Source: Bacteroides sp. CAG:770
GTDB taxonomy: Bacteria; Bacteroidota; Bacteroidia; Bacteroidales; UBA932
Assembly (NCBI GenBank): GCA_000435075.1
Contig: FR890658.1
Location: 35,194-54,075 of the forward strand
Length of the DNA: 18,882 nucleotides
Direction: 5' to 3'
How positions within the stretch are numbered: the stretch's first letter is position 1; the number at the start of each line of letters is the position of its first letter. A program made the translations under genes and the position numbers. This document shows, piece after piece, positions 1 through 7,571 of this stretch. Under the pieces are notes generated by a model. The model did no database searches, was not told the DNA's origin, and saw only the letters and a list, made by a program, of their open reading frames with translations.

Positions 1-732
1 TTTGCATTCCTGCCTCATATCTGGGAAATGCTGTTGGAAACCAAGGGCGAATCGTGGCATTTCCTGTCCATTGTAGAGCCTCTGTACATTCTGATGGGCA
101 CATCGGTAATCAGTCTGCCGCTGATTGCCTGGAATTCATACAAATCCAGGAATAATTTCGCATTGGCCTCAGTCCTGGCTTTCATCGCCGGAGCAGCATT
201 GATCTTTTCCGCGGACATCGTTTTCAATGATATTCTTCAGGATCATCAGAGGAAGCGTATCGAGGTCCTGCTCGGCATGAAGGAAGACCCTTCCGGAGTG
301 GGATATAATGTAAACCAGTCAATGATAGCCATCGGTTCCGGAGGATTTTTCGGAAAGGGTTATCTCAATGGTACCCAGACGACTTACGGCTTCGTCCCTG
401 AGCAGAGTACCGACTTCATATTCTGCACGGTCGGTGAAGAATGGGGATTTCTCGGCTGTCTGACAGTCATTAGCCTCTATGTAGCTCTTATCATGCAGAT
501 ACTGAAAGATGCTGAACGGAGCAGGGAGAGTTTTACCCGTATCTACGGATACTGCTTTGCCAGCTGTCTGTTCATGCACCTTTTTATCAATATCGGTATG
601 ACGATAGGCATCATGCCTGTTATCGGTATTCCTCTTCCGTTCATGAGTTATGGAGGTTCTTCATTATGGGCTTTCACCATAATGCTTGCGATTTTCCTGG
701 CTCTGGACCACAGGGAGAAGAAGTATTTCTAA
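1..732 (+). CDS. rodA: RodA, peptidoglycan glycosyltransferase (C-terminal part; start lies outside the window)
   Basis: This is a SEDS-family membrane enzyme that polymerises lipid II into glycan strands for side-wall growth, working with a class B PBP in the elongasome. The frame is open from base 1, so the ATG at 28 is internal and the N-terminal helices are missing. About 243 residues are visible. They contain several hydrophobic segments, the extracellular-loop motif VPEQSTDFIF, whose Asp (bases 412-414) matches the conserved SEDS catalytic Asp, followed by GEEWGFLG, and the C-terminal signature PFMSYGGSSLW. The protein ends in a short charged tail. TDFIF and PFMSYGGSS are shared by RodA and FtsW. 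I prefer RodA because of the short basic C-terminus and the family wording around the motifs, but FtsW is not fully excluded. The sigma gene begins 18 bases downstream on the same strand with no visible terminator between. Confidence 0.88.
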   Translation, partial: FAFLPHIWEMLLETKGESWHFLSIVEPLYILMGTSVISLPLIAWNSYKSRNNFALASVLAFIAGAALIFSADIVFNDILQDHQRKRIEVLLGMKEDPSGVGYNVNQSMIAIGSGGFFGKGYLNGTQTTYGFVPEQSTDFIFCTVGEEWGFLGCLTVISLYVALIMQILKDAERSRESFTRIYGYCFASCLFMHLFINIGMTIGIMPVIGIPLPFMSYGGSSLWAFTIMLAIFLALDHREKKYF

Positions 733-750
733 AACTAACTTACGGAAATT

Positions 751-1353
751 ATGAAATCGGCAGAAATCAACATTGACAAAGTCAAAGAAGGGGACGAGCA
801 TGAGTTCCGTCTTCTTTTCGACTTGTTGTACCCTCGGATGATGTCCGTCGCCTGCAGATTTGTTTCTGAAGACGCAGCGGAGGACATAGTCCAGGATGTT
901 TTTGTGAAGTATTGGGAGCACAAAGACACCCTCGCTCCGGACTCTATCCATGCTTTCCTATGCAAATGTACCCAGAACGGCTGCCTGAACCACATCAAGC
1001 ATGAATCCATGGTTTCTGGGCACATGGAGAATGTATAAGTCGCCGAGGAGAGAATTCTCTTCCAGCGCATCAATGCCGGAGAAAGCAGTTCATGGAATGA
1101 GATTCTTGCAAGGGACGCAGACAAACTCCTGACTGAATCCGTGGCCAAATTGTCGCCTAAAGCAAAGCAGGCATTCGAGCTTTCTTTTTATCAGGGCCTG
1201 AAACACAGCGAGATAGCTGAAATCATGGGCATTTCTCCGCGTACAGTGGAAGAATATGTCCAGAAATCTACAAAATTCCTCAGGGCCGACCTCAGGAATA
1301 TCCTTCTCGACCTTATTGTCATTGTCACCACCACAGGGACATTGATAAAGTAG
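751..1353 (+). pseudogene. ECF RNA polymerase sigma factor interrupted by an in-frame TAA
   Basis: This is a sigma-70 ECF factor of the kind paired with FecR in Bacteroidota glycan-uptake loci. Reading from ATG 751, codons 1-95 carry sigma2, with the region 2.2 motif AEDIVQDVFVKYWE at codons 43-56. Codon 96 (bases 1036-1038) is TAA. The same frame then continues without a shift (VAEERILFQRINAGE) into a complete sigma4 domain: SPKAKQAFELSFYQGL from codon 135, helix-turn-helix about codons 152-170, ending at TAG 1351-1353. Read through, the product would be 199 residues plus the stop position, normal for the family. There is no in-frame ATG between the stop and sigma4; the only usual restart is GTG 1141, just before sigma4. 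A nonsense mutation or a base error is the simplest reading. Two separately translated halves are the alternative. The fecR gene lies 125 bases downstream. Confidence 0.85.
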
Positions 1354-1381
1354 TTCATTCCCATTTTCAGAGGATTATTCC

Positions 1382-1415
1382 GAAAAGTGAAAGAATTGAA
1401 AATTTTTCACTTTTC
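1382..1415. repeat. Perfect 11-base inverted repeat between the sigma and fecR genes
   Basis: The arms gaaaagtgaaa (1382-1392) and tttcacttttc (1405-1415) are exact reverse complements around a 12-base AT-rich spacer. Neither strand has a U-run after the stem, so it is a poor intrinsic terminator. Its position in the only long gap of the regulatory module suggests an operator-like site or an mRNA stem ahead of fecR. No promoter could be assigned in the gap (1354-1478). Confidence 0.5.
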
Positions 1416-1478
1416 ATCCCGTAGTTTACCATTTCACAATTGTCTTTATATCGGAGACGCTAAAAAACGTTACAACAA

Positions 1479-2471
1479 ATGACTGACGAATTACTCATAA
1501 AATACATATCAGGACAATGTTCAATCGAGGAAAAGGCCGAAATTCAGAATTGGCTGAAGTCTGACGAAAGTCATGACAGGCTTTTCGAACTGGAGCAGTT
1601 GTGGGGACTGAAGGCGGAGAAACAGTTCGCTGACAAGGCAAGACTCGACAAATCTTATGAGCGCATGAGCCGCAAGCTCAAGCAGGACGAACAGAAGCAG
1701 AAGAAATCCAACGTCTTGAGATTATTCTCAAAGTGCATAAAATACGCAGCAGCCGTTACCATAATCGGCCTACTAACTTTCAATCTCGTACAAATAACCA
1801 ACGAAAACAAAGATGTCCCTGACAATATTGTCGTAGTACCTAAGGGACAGAGAGTTTGCCTGACTCTCAGCGACGGATCCACGATCTGGCTGAATGCAGG
1901 AAGCCGTTTTACCTATCCGGCGAAATTCTCTAAAAAAGAGAGGAATGTAACTCTCGATGGTGAAGGATATTTCGAAGTGGCAAAAAATCCTGACGCACCA
2001 TTCACAGTAAACCTGCCTGCCCTGGCCATCAAGGTCCTGGGAACCAAATTCAATGTCACAGCTTTCGATAATGAGCCTAGTCAGATATCACTTTGCGAAG
2101 GAAGTGTGGAAGTAAGCACGGCTGACGGGCTCAGCAGGCACATCATGGAGCCTAACGATGTGGTCTATTACACAAAGAAAGGCGGTCTTGTCCTGAAAAA
2201 GAATTCCATTGAACAGAGCGCAAGAAGCTGGATAACAGGCGATTTGAAGTTCGAAAACAAGACTCTGCTGGAAATGGCGAAGGTGATCGAAAGAAAGTAC
2301 AATATCACCTTGAAAATCGTTGACAGCTCCCTTGCAGAGGAGTTCTTCACCTGCCATTTCAGGGAAGACCTCAGCATCGATCAGGTTCTGGAACTGCTGA
2401 AGAAGACACAGAAGGTAAATTATACGAAAGACGCCGACACGGTTTACCTATACAAGAACAGACAACACTAA
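1479..2471 (+). CDS. FecR-family anti-sigma factor (inner-membrane signal relay)
   Basis: FecR proteins hold an ECF sigma factor inactive in the cytoplasm and release it when a TonB-dependent receptor signals through its periplasmic STN domain. The 330-residue protein has the standard order: a cytoplasmic N-terminal sigma-binding region (about 1-80, with the typical opening LLIKYISGQCSIEEKAEI), one membrane helix (about 87-105), a periplasmic FecR domain (about 116-213, with LSDGSTIWLNAGS and GEGYFEV) and a C-terminal DUF4974/STN-like domain (about 256-326, with FENKTLLEMAKVIERKYN). The length and domain set are complete, so unlike its sigma partner it appears intact. It sits between the interrupted sigma gene and a SusC with an STN domain, its expected signalling partner. 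The start is the first ATG of the frame and begins the family-typical N-terminus. Confidence 0.93.
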   Translation: MTDELLIKYISGQCSIEEKAEIQNWLKSDESHDRLFELEQLWGLKAEKQFADKARLDKSYERMSRKLKQDEQKQKKSNVLRLFSKCIKYAAAVTIIGLLTFNLVQITNENKDVPDNIVVVPKGQRVCLTLSDGSTIWLNAGSRFTYPAKFSKKERNVTLDGEGYFEVAKNPDAPFTVNLPALAIKVLGTKFNVTAFDNEPSQISLCEGSVEVSTADGLSRHIMEPNDVVYYTKKGGLVLKKNSIEQSARSWITGDLKFENKTLLEMAKVIERKYNITLKIVDSSLAEEFFTCHFREDLSIDQVLELLKKTQKVNYTKDADTVYLYKNRQH

Positions 2472-2541
2472 ATCACACATAAACTACATATAACTAAAAG
2501 ACCATGTTTTAAACCACACTAGAATCACTCATGACATAATC

Positions 2542-2578
2542 AAAAAAAAGGTCGGATATGCGCCACATAATCCGACCT
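2542..2578 (-). terminator. Intrinsic terminator reading on the minus strand, in the susC leader
   Basis: On the minus strand the stem aggtcggat/atccgacct (2578-2570 pairing with 2557-2549) is perfect. It can extend by three pairs past a one-base bulge, and it is followed at once by a run of eight T (2549-2542). On the plus strand the hairpin is followed by aagaatt, so it does not look like a terminator for fecR. No minus-strand gene lies near it to be terminated, which points to a small antisense transcript. Confidence 0.7.
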
Positions 2579-2617
2579 AAGAATTAAACCAGTAACACTA
2601 ATTACCAATCACCTTAT
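2545..2617 (-). ncRNA. Candidate cis-antisense small RNA opposite the susC 5' leader
   Basis: This is a predicted transcript of about 73 bases, running from a minus-strand promoter match (2651-2621) to the minus-strand intrinsic terminator (U-run ending about 2545-2542). It has no coding capacity of note. It lies entirely opposite the untranslated leader of susC, ending its 5' side about 10 bases from the susC start codon at 2628. Antisense small RNAs that repress SusC-type operons are known in Bacteroides (DonS in B. fragilis), and others have been mapped at B. thetaiotaomicron PULs. The ends are inferred from promoter spacing and the U-run, so they may be off by several bases. The structure is seen in the sequence; transcription and repression are inference. 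Confidence 0.45.
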
Positions 2618-2620
2618 TTA

Positions 2621-2651
2621 CAAATTTATGGATATTATCGCTAAAAACAAT
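2621..2651 (-). promoter_or_regulatory. Minus-strand Bacteroidota-type promoter overlapping the susC start
   Basis: Read on the minus strand, TAAATTTG (2628-2621) matches the -7 consensus TAnnTTTG exactly. ATTG (2651-2648) lies 19 bases upstream, a 3-of-4 match to the -33 box TTTG at the expected spacing. The -7 box overlaps the first base of the susC ATG. The predicted start is near 2617, ahead of the minus-strand terminator. Confidence 0.5.
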
Positions 2652-5600
2652 GTCCTTTTTGGCGGGAAAAAGACCCCGTCACAAAGTAAAACGTTTTTAA
2701 ACAAACTACTCTGTATCGCAGTAATGCTCCTCATGCCTTGCTTCACGATTTCAGCGCTTGCCCAAGAAGCGCGCATATCGCTCAATATGCAGAATGCAAC
2801 TCTCCGCGACGTCATCGCAAAAATCGAGAACCAGAGCAAGGTTTACTTCACTTACAACCACAACCAGATTGATGTAAACAAGACTGTTTCCATCAATGCT
2901 ACCGATCAGACGCTGAACCAGGTTCTGGAGCAGCTTTTCATAGGTTCTGACACCGGATACAAAGTAGAGGACGGCCACATAGTCCTTTTCAAGAAAGACG
3001 CACCTCAGGTAGTTGCAGCCGGACAGAAACGCACTATCAAGGGTATCATCACCGATGACAAAGGCGTACCGGTAATCGGCGCCAGTATCTTGGAAAAGAA
3101 CACCCTCAACGGTACAGTGACCGAAATCGACGGAACCTACACCATGACATTGGAAAAATCTGACGTCATCGTGGTTTCATGCATCGGTTACGCCACAAAA
3201 GAAATAACAGTAGGCAACCAGTCCACCATCGACGTAGTTCTCTCAGAAGACACACGCCTTCTGGACGAGGTAGTCGTCGTAGGTTACGGCACACAGAAGA
3301 AATCTGACGTATCAGGTTCTGTAACAACCGTTTCCGGAGACAAACTCACCAAGATGCCTACAGCTAACGCTGAAGCCGCACTTCAGGGTATGGCTCCAGG
3401 TCTTGCAGTAAACTTCGGCAGCGGCGGAGCAGGTTCATCACCATCACTTCAGGTCAGAGGTGTCACCTCCTGGGGTACAGACAACTCTCCGCTCGTGATT
3501 ATCGACGGTGTTCCTGGTGACATGTCCTACCTCAACCCAGAAGACATCAAGTCAATGTCAGTCCTCAAGGATGCCGCTACAGCATCCATCTATGGTGCGC
3601 GTGCAGCAGCCGGTGTCATCCTCATCGAGACACACCGCGGTTCCGACAAGACTCCACGCATCCAATTCTCCGCATATGTCGGAATGGATGACCTGCCTAA
3701 GAGAATGGAAGTCTGCAACTCAGAGGAGTTTATCAAAGTCAGGAAGATGGCATTGACCAATGCCGGCATCACAGAGAACCGTTGGCCTAAATACATCTCA
3801 GCTTATGAAAAAGACCCTTCACAGTTCGCTGACACAGACTGGCAGAAAGAATACTACCGTCGCGGTCTTACACAGAAGTATAACCTCGGTTATGTCAGCG
3901 GCAACAAAAACACAAACCTCGCAATTTCAGCATTCTACTCCAATACTCAAGGTATTGTTAACCATACAGGTGACGAGAAATTCGGATTCCGTGTAAACTC
4001 TGACGTAAAACGTGGCAAATTCAAGATCGGCGAATCAGTAAGTTATAGCCGCTGGACAGCCAACTTGGAAGCAAGTTCAGGTTACCCTAACATGTATCAG
4101 GTTACCAACATCGAGCCTCTCGTATCTGTATATGATTCCAATAACGAGGGCGGATATGGTGGAGCCATCGAGGGCATGGGTATGTCCGATGCAGCCAACG
4201 TGGTAGGTTACAACGACTTGGTAGAAAATACCTCTACAAGCAACTATATTTCAGCTTCAGGATATTTGCAGTTCGAGCCTATCAAGGACCTCGTATTCAA
4301 GTTCCAGGCAAGCCGCAACATGTATTTCGACAGCAGTCGCTACTTCAGACCGACATACAAACTCGGTGTGATGAAAATCAACACACGTGCATCATTGTCT
4401 GAAAGCAGGGATATGACTCAGAATGACTTGCTCGAACTCACAGGAAACTGGACCAAGTCTTTTGCAGACGCCCACAATATCCAGTTGCTCGCAGGTATCT
4501 CTCAGGAAGAAAAACGCTACAACGAAATCAATGCCTCCGGCAAGAAGTTCGAGAATAACGACATGAGCCTTCTCGGTCAGGCACAGGAAGACTTCACTGT
4601 AGGCGGTTCCAAGACAAGAAGCGGTCTCCGCTCAGTATTCGGACGTTTGAACTACAATTACAAACTCCGCTACATGCTCACAGCTTCATTACGTTATGAC
4701 GGATCTTCGAGATTCGCTTCAGGAAACAAGTGGGGACTCTTCCCATCAGTATCACTCGGTTGGAACATGGCAAACGAGAAATTCTGGACAAACATCAAGG
4801 AAACCGTCAATACAATGAAAGTCCGATTGAGCTATGGTGGACTTGGCAACCAGAATATCGGTCTCTACCAGTACATTCCTAAGCTTTCATCCAATACAGA
4901 TGACTTGAACTACCCGCTCGGCGGCAAAGACGTATCTCTCGGATATGCAATCACCAGCCTCCCTTCAGCCAACATCAAATGGGAGACCACCATTTACAAG
5001 AACGTAGGTATCGATCTCGGCTTCTTCAGCAACAAACTCGAAGTATCAGCCGAGGCCTACATCAAGGATACCAGAGACATGCTTTCTACAAAGAACATCT
5101 CTCTCTGCACAGGTTATGGTTCTCTTACTGTCAATGACGGTAAACTCCGTACTACAGGTTACGAGGTTCAGGTCATCTACCACGGAAACGCAGGTGAGTT
5201 CAACTATGACTTGGATATGAACCTCTCTCACTACAAGAGTGTGCTCAAAGCGATGGCTGACCCTAACTACCTCTATGAATATGGTGTTTCCAGAACATAC
5301 GTAGGTGGAGAAATCGGTGAGTTCTGGGCTTACAAGACCGCCGGCATCTTCCAGAGTGAGGCAGAAGTGAAAGAATGGAACAAAGCACATGGTTACAGAG
5401 ACGACAACGGGGACTGGCAGCCTCTTCAGCCAGTTGCGAAACCTGGTGATATCCGTTTCATAGACCAGAATGGTGACGGTATGCTCGACAGCAACGACAA
5501 GATCAAGATGGGAAGTGGTACTCCTAAGATAGCTCTTGCATTCAACATTAACCTCGAATACAAGAACTTCGACCTCGTGGCCAACTTCTACGGACATTTC

Positions 5601-6014
5601 GGTGTCAAGCGTTACAACTATACAAAGTACCAGCTCCAGAGAATGGACCAGGTATTCAACTCAGGTAAAGACGCTTTGAGAGCATGGACTCCGACCAATA
5701 CAAATACTGACGTGCCAAGAGCCGTTCAGGGAGACCCTAACAAGAACGGACGTCCTTCAGACCGTTTCATCGAGAATGGCGGATTCTTGCGTCTGAACAA
5801 CCTGCAGCTCGGTTACAACGCACCTGCATCATTCTGCAAGAAACTCGGCCTCGCAAGCTTGCGCGTTTACATCGGAGGTACACGTCTCCTCACATTCACC
5901 AAGTATAAGGGATATGACCCTTCAACAGGTGCTACTGTCGGCAGAATCGGATACGACTATGCATCTACACCTCTCAGCCGCACATATATGGCAGGTCTTA
6001 AGTTCAGTTTCTAA
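2628..6014 (+). CDS. SusC-like TonB-dependent outer-membrane transporter with STN signalling domain
   Basis: This 1128-residue receptor imports oligosaccharides bound by its SusD partner, using TonB energy. Regions in order: signal peptide (about 1-46, ending ISALAQ, with a long basic N-region usual in STN-bearing SusC proteins), STN domain (about 48-124, NMQNATLRDVIAKIENQS), carboxypeptidase-regulatory-like beta domain (about 135-207, KGIITDDKGVPVIGAS), TonB box (about 212-221, LDEVVVVGYG), plug (LVIIDGVPG) and a beta-barrel ending in terminal Phe, as outer-membrane assembly needs. The STN domain marks it as a transducer to a FecR anti-sigma factor, which lies just upstream. It is the first gene of an operon with susD 19 bases downstream. 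The leader (2472-2627) holds a hairpin and a candidate antisense RNA. The substrate cannot be read from this protein. Confidence 0.96.
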   Translation: MDIIAKNNVLFGGKKTPSQSKTFLNKLLCIAVMLLMPCFTISALAQEARISLNMQNATLRDVIAKIENQSKVYFTYNHNQIDVNKTVSINATDQTLNQVLEQLFIGSDTGYKVEDGHIVLFKKDAPQVVAAGQKRTIKGIITDDKGVPVIGASILEKNTLNGTVTEIDGTYTMTLEKSDVIVVSCIGYATKEITVGNQSTIDVVLSEDTRLLDEVVVVGYGTQKKSDVSGSVTTVSGDKLTKMPTANAEAALQGMAPGLAVNFGSGGAGSSPSLQVRGVTSWGTDNSPLVIIDGVPGDMSYLNPEDIKSMSVLKDAATASIYGARAAAGVILIETHRGSDKTPRIQFSAYVGMDDLPKRMEVCNSEEFIKVRKMALTNAGITENRWPKYISAYEKDPSQFADTDWQKEYYRRGLTQKYNLGYVSGNKNTNLAISAFYSNTQGIVNHTGDEKFGFRVNSDVKRGKFKIGESVSYSRWTANLEASSGYPNMYQVTNIEPLVSVYDSNNEGGYGGAIEGMGMSDAANVVGYNDLVENTSTSNYISASGYLQFEPIKDLVFKFQASRNMYFDSSRYFRPTYKLGVMKINTRASLSESRDMTQNDLLELTGNWTKSFADAHNIQLLAGISQEEKRYNEINASGKKFENNDMSLLGQAQEDFTVGGSKTRSGLRSVFGRLNYNYKLRYMLTASLRYDGSSRFASGNKWGLFPSVSLGWNMANEKFWTNIKETVNTMKVRLSYGGLGNQNIGLYQYIPKLSSNTDDLNYPLGGKDVSLGYAITSLPSANIKWETTIYKNVGIDLGFFSNKLEVSAEAYIKDTRDMLSTKNISLCTGYGSLTVNDGKLRTTGYEVQVIYHGNAGEFNYDLDMNLSHYKSVLKAMADPNYLYEYGVSRTYVGGEIGEFWAYKTAGIFQSEAEVKEWNKAHGYRDDNGDWQPLQPVAKPGDIRFIDQNGDGMLDSNDKIKMGSGTPKIALAFNINLEYKNFDLVANFYGHFGVKRYNYTKYQLQRMDQVFNSGKDALRAWTPTNTNTDVPRAVQGDPNKNGRPSDRFIENGGFLRLNNLQLGYNAPASFCKKLGLASLRVYIGGTRLLTFTKYKGYDPSTGATVGRIGYDYASTPLSRTYMAGLKFSF

Positions 6015-6033
6015 TTAATAACACGAAATATAT

Positions 6034-7563
6034 ATGAAAATTAAAAATATACTGATGACAGCCTTGGTTTTGGGAGGAATGGCTTCTATGTCATCATGTT
6101 CAGGGGCATTCCTCGACGAGGACCGAAACCCTAACTCTCTCTCCCCTAGCGTCTTCTGGAAGAACGAGACAGACATCATGAAAGGTCTTACCAGTGCTTA
6201 TGCAGCATTGCAGCCGAACATTGATTGGGCTATTCCTTTCGAGCGCTACATCGTAATCGACAACTTCAGAAGCGACGAGTGCGATTTCAGAGCAGACGTA
6301 AGCTCATGGATGAGCATCGCCATGTTCACAAACGAATCCACATCAAGTGTTTCAAAGACAGAGTGGACAAACCTCTATACGGGTGTCAACTTCGCAAACC
6401 AGTGCATCGACAATATTCCAAATGTACCGGGAAGCGCAGAGATCGACGGATTGAAGAAACAAGCTATCGCAGAAGCACGTTTCATCAGAGCTTTCTACTA
6501 CTATCGTCTGTACATCAACTTCGGAGAAATAATTCCTATATATCTCCACCAGATTGAGGGTACGGAAAAGGAATTCTATCCTGATCAGGCAAAACCGGGA
6601 GAGCTTGTCGAGTTTATCGAAAACGAGCTCAAAGAGGTCCAGAGCGATCTTCCCGAGAAATATAGCGAAGACCAGGGCGGACGCGCAACACGTTACGCAG
6701 CAGCCGCTCTTCTCGGAAAATTCTACATGTTCCGCGGAGAATTGTCCAAGGCTGAGAAAGAGTTCGAAAAACTTATCGGCAAATTCGGACTCATGGAGAA
6801 CTTTGCCGACAACTTCGACGGTCTCCACAAGAACAACAAAGAATCTGTTTTCGAAGTTCAGTTCTCAGGAAACCAGGAAGGCGGCCACTATGAGTACAAC
6901 CTTTTCGCACTCCACCTCGCACCATTCGGAGCATACGATGGAGGATATGAGGAGGCCTATCCTTCAAATTGGCTCTTCGAGGTAATGAAACAGGACAAGA
7001 CAACTGCCGGCAAATACAGCGACAGAACTCTTTCAACCATCATATTCGACGATCCTGACTGCCGCCCTTCATACTACGAAGACGGAAAATCATTCAAGGA
7101 TTACCACAAGGCAGGTGAGTTCTTCTGGCACAAATTCGTGAATTGGGACCCATCCCTCAGTTCAGACTGGTATTACAGTGCATTCAACTTCCCAATCATC
7201 AGATACGCTGACGTACTTCTTCTCTACGCAGAGTGCCTGAACGACAGAGGCGATACACCAAACGCTATCAAGTACATAAATCAGGTCCGTGACAGAGTCC
7301 ATGTTCCGGGACTGCCGCTGACCATGACTAAAGATCAGGTTCTGAAACACCTCCAGGATGTAGAACGTCCATGCGAGCTCGCACTCGAAGGTTCTCGCTG
7401 GTATGACCTCATCCGCTGGAACATCGTAGGCAAGACGCTCAAGGAGCACAACAAACCATACGTAGAGAACTTCGTGGAAGCTAAGCACAAACTCTTCCCT
7501 ATCCCTCACTCAGAGTTCCTCTTGAACAAGGACTGGGAGCAGAATCCAAACTTCAGCAAATAA
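6034..7563 (+). CDS. SusD/RagB-family surface glycan-binding lipoprotein
   Basis: SusD proteins sit on the cell surface as a lid over their SusC transporter and deliver oligosaccharides to it. The 509-residue product opens with a lipoprotein signal; the lipid-bearing Cys is residue 22 in MSSC, followed by an acidic stretch (FLDED). The family's alpha-helical TPR core is visible as EARFIRAFYYYRLYINFGEIIP. The C-terminal region carries the usual FPIIRYADVLLLYAECLN, a following YINQVRDRV, and ELALEGSRWYDLIRW, and ends in FPIPHSEFLLN near the stop. Length is normal. It lies 19 bases after susC and 8 bases before the GH63 gene, so it is co-transcribed. No third surface glycan-binding protein (SusE/F type) follows, so this is a minimal transport pair. 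Confidence 0.95.
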   Translation: MKIKNILMTALVLGGMASMSSCSGAFLDEDRNPNSLSPSVFWKNETDIMKGLTSAYAALQPNIDWAIPFERYIVIDNFRSDECDFRADVSSWMSIAMFTNESTSSVSKTEWTNLYTGVNFANQCIDNIPNVPGSAEIDGLKKQAIAEARFIRAFYYYRLYINFGEIIPIYLHQIEGTEKEFYPDQAKPGELVEFIENELKEVQSDLPEKYSEDQGGRATRYAAAALLGKFYMFRGELSKAEKEFEKLIGKFGLMENFADNFDGLHKNNKESVFEVQFSGNQEGGHYEYNLFALHLAPFGAYDGGYEEAYPSNWLFEVMKQDKTTAGKYSDRTLSTIIFDDPDCRPSYYEDGKSFKDYHKAGEFFWHKFVNWDPSLSSDWYYSAFNFPIIRYADVLLLYAECLNDRGDTPNAIKYINQVRDRVHVPGLPLTMTKDQVLKHLQDVERPCELALEGSRWYDLIRWNIVGKTLKEHNKPYVENFVEAKHKLFPIPHSEFLLNKDWEQNPNFSK

Positions 7564-7571
7564 AAATCTTC

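Noticed and set aside
1036..1038. Programmed read-through or recoding of the TAA in the sigma gene
   Set aside because: No downstream structure or context for recoding is visible, and all other genes in the window use TAA as a true stop.
735..1148. Minus-strand open frame (137 codons) opposite the sigma gene, spanning its stop codon
   Set aside because: The plus strand encodes real sigma2 and sigma4 motifs on both sides; the minus frame has no recognisable content.
2549..2578. The same hairpin read as a plus-strand terminator for fecR
   Set aside because: On the plus strand it is followed by aagaatt with no T-run; the T-run exists only on the minus strand.
2693..2717. A second minus-strand promoter-like pair (TTTG and TTACTTTG) early in susC as the antisense RNA start
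   Set aside because: The boxes are only about 13 bases apart and the -7 box has a mismatch; the match at 2621-2651 has the right spacing.
5046..5597. Minus-strand open frame (183 codons) inside susC
   Set aside because: Shadow of the barrel-coding region; valine-rich low-information protein with no motif.
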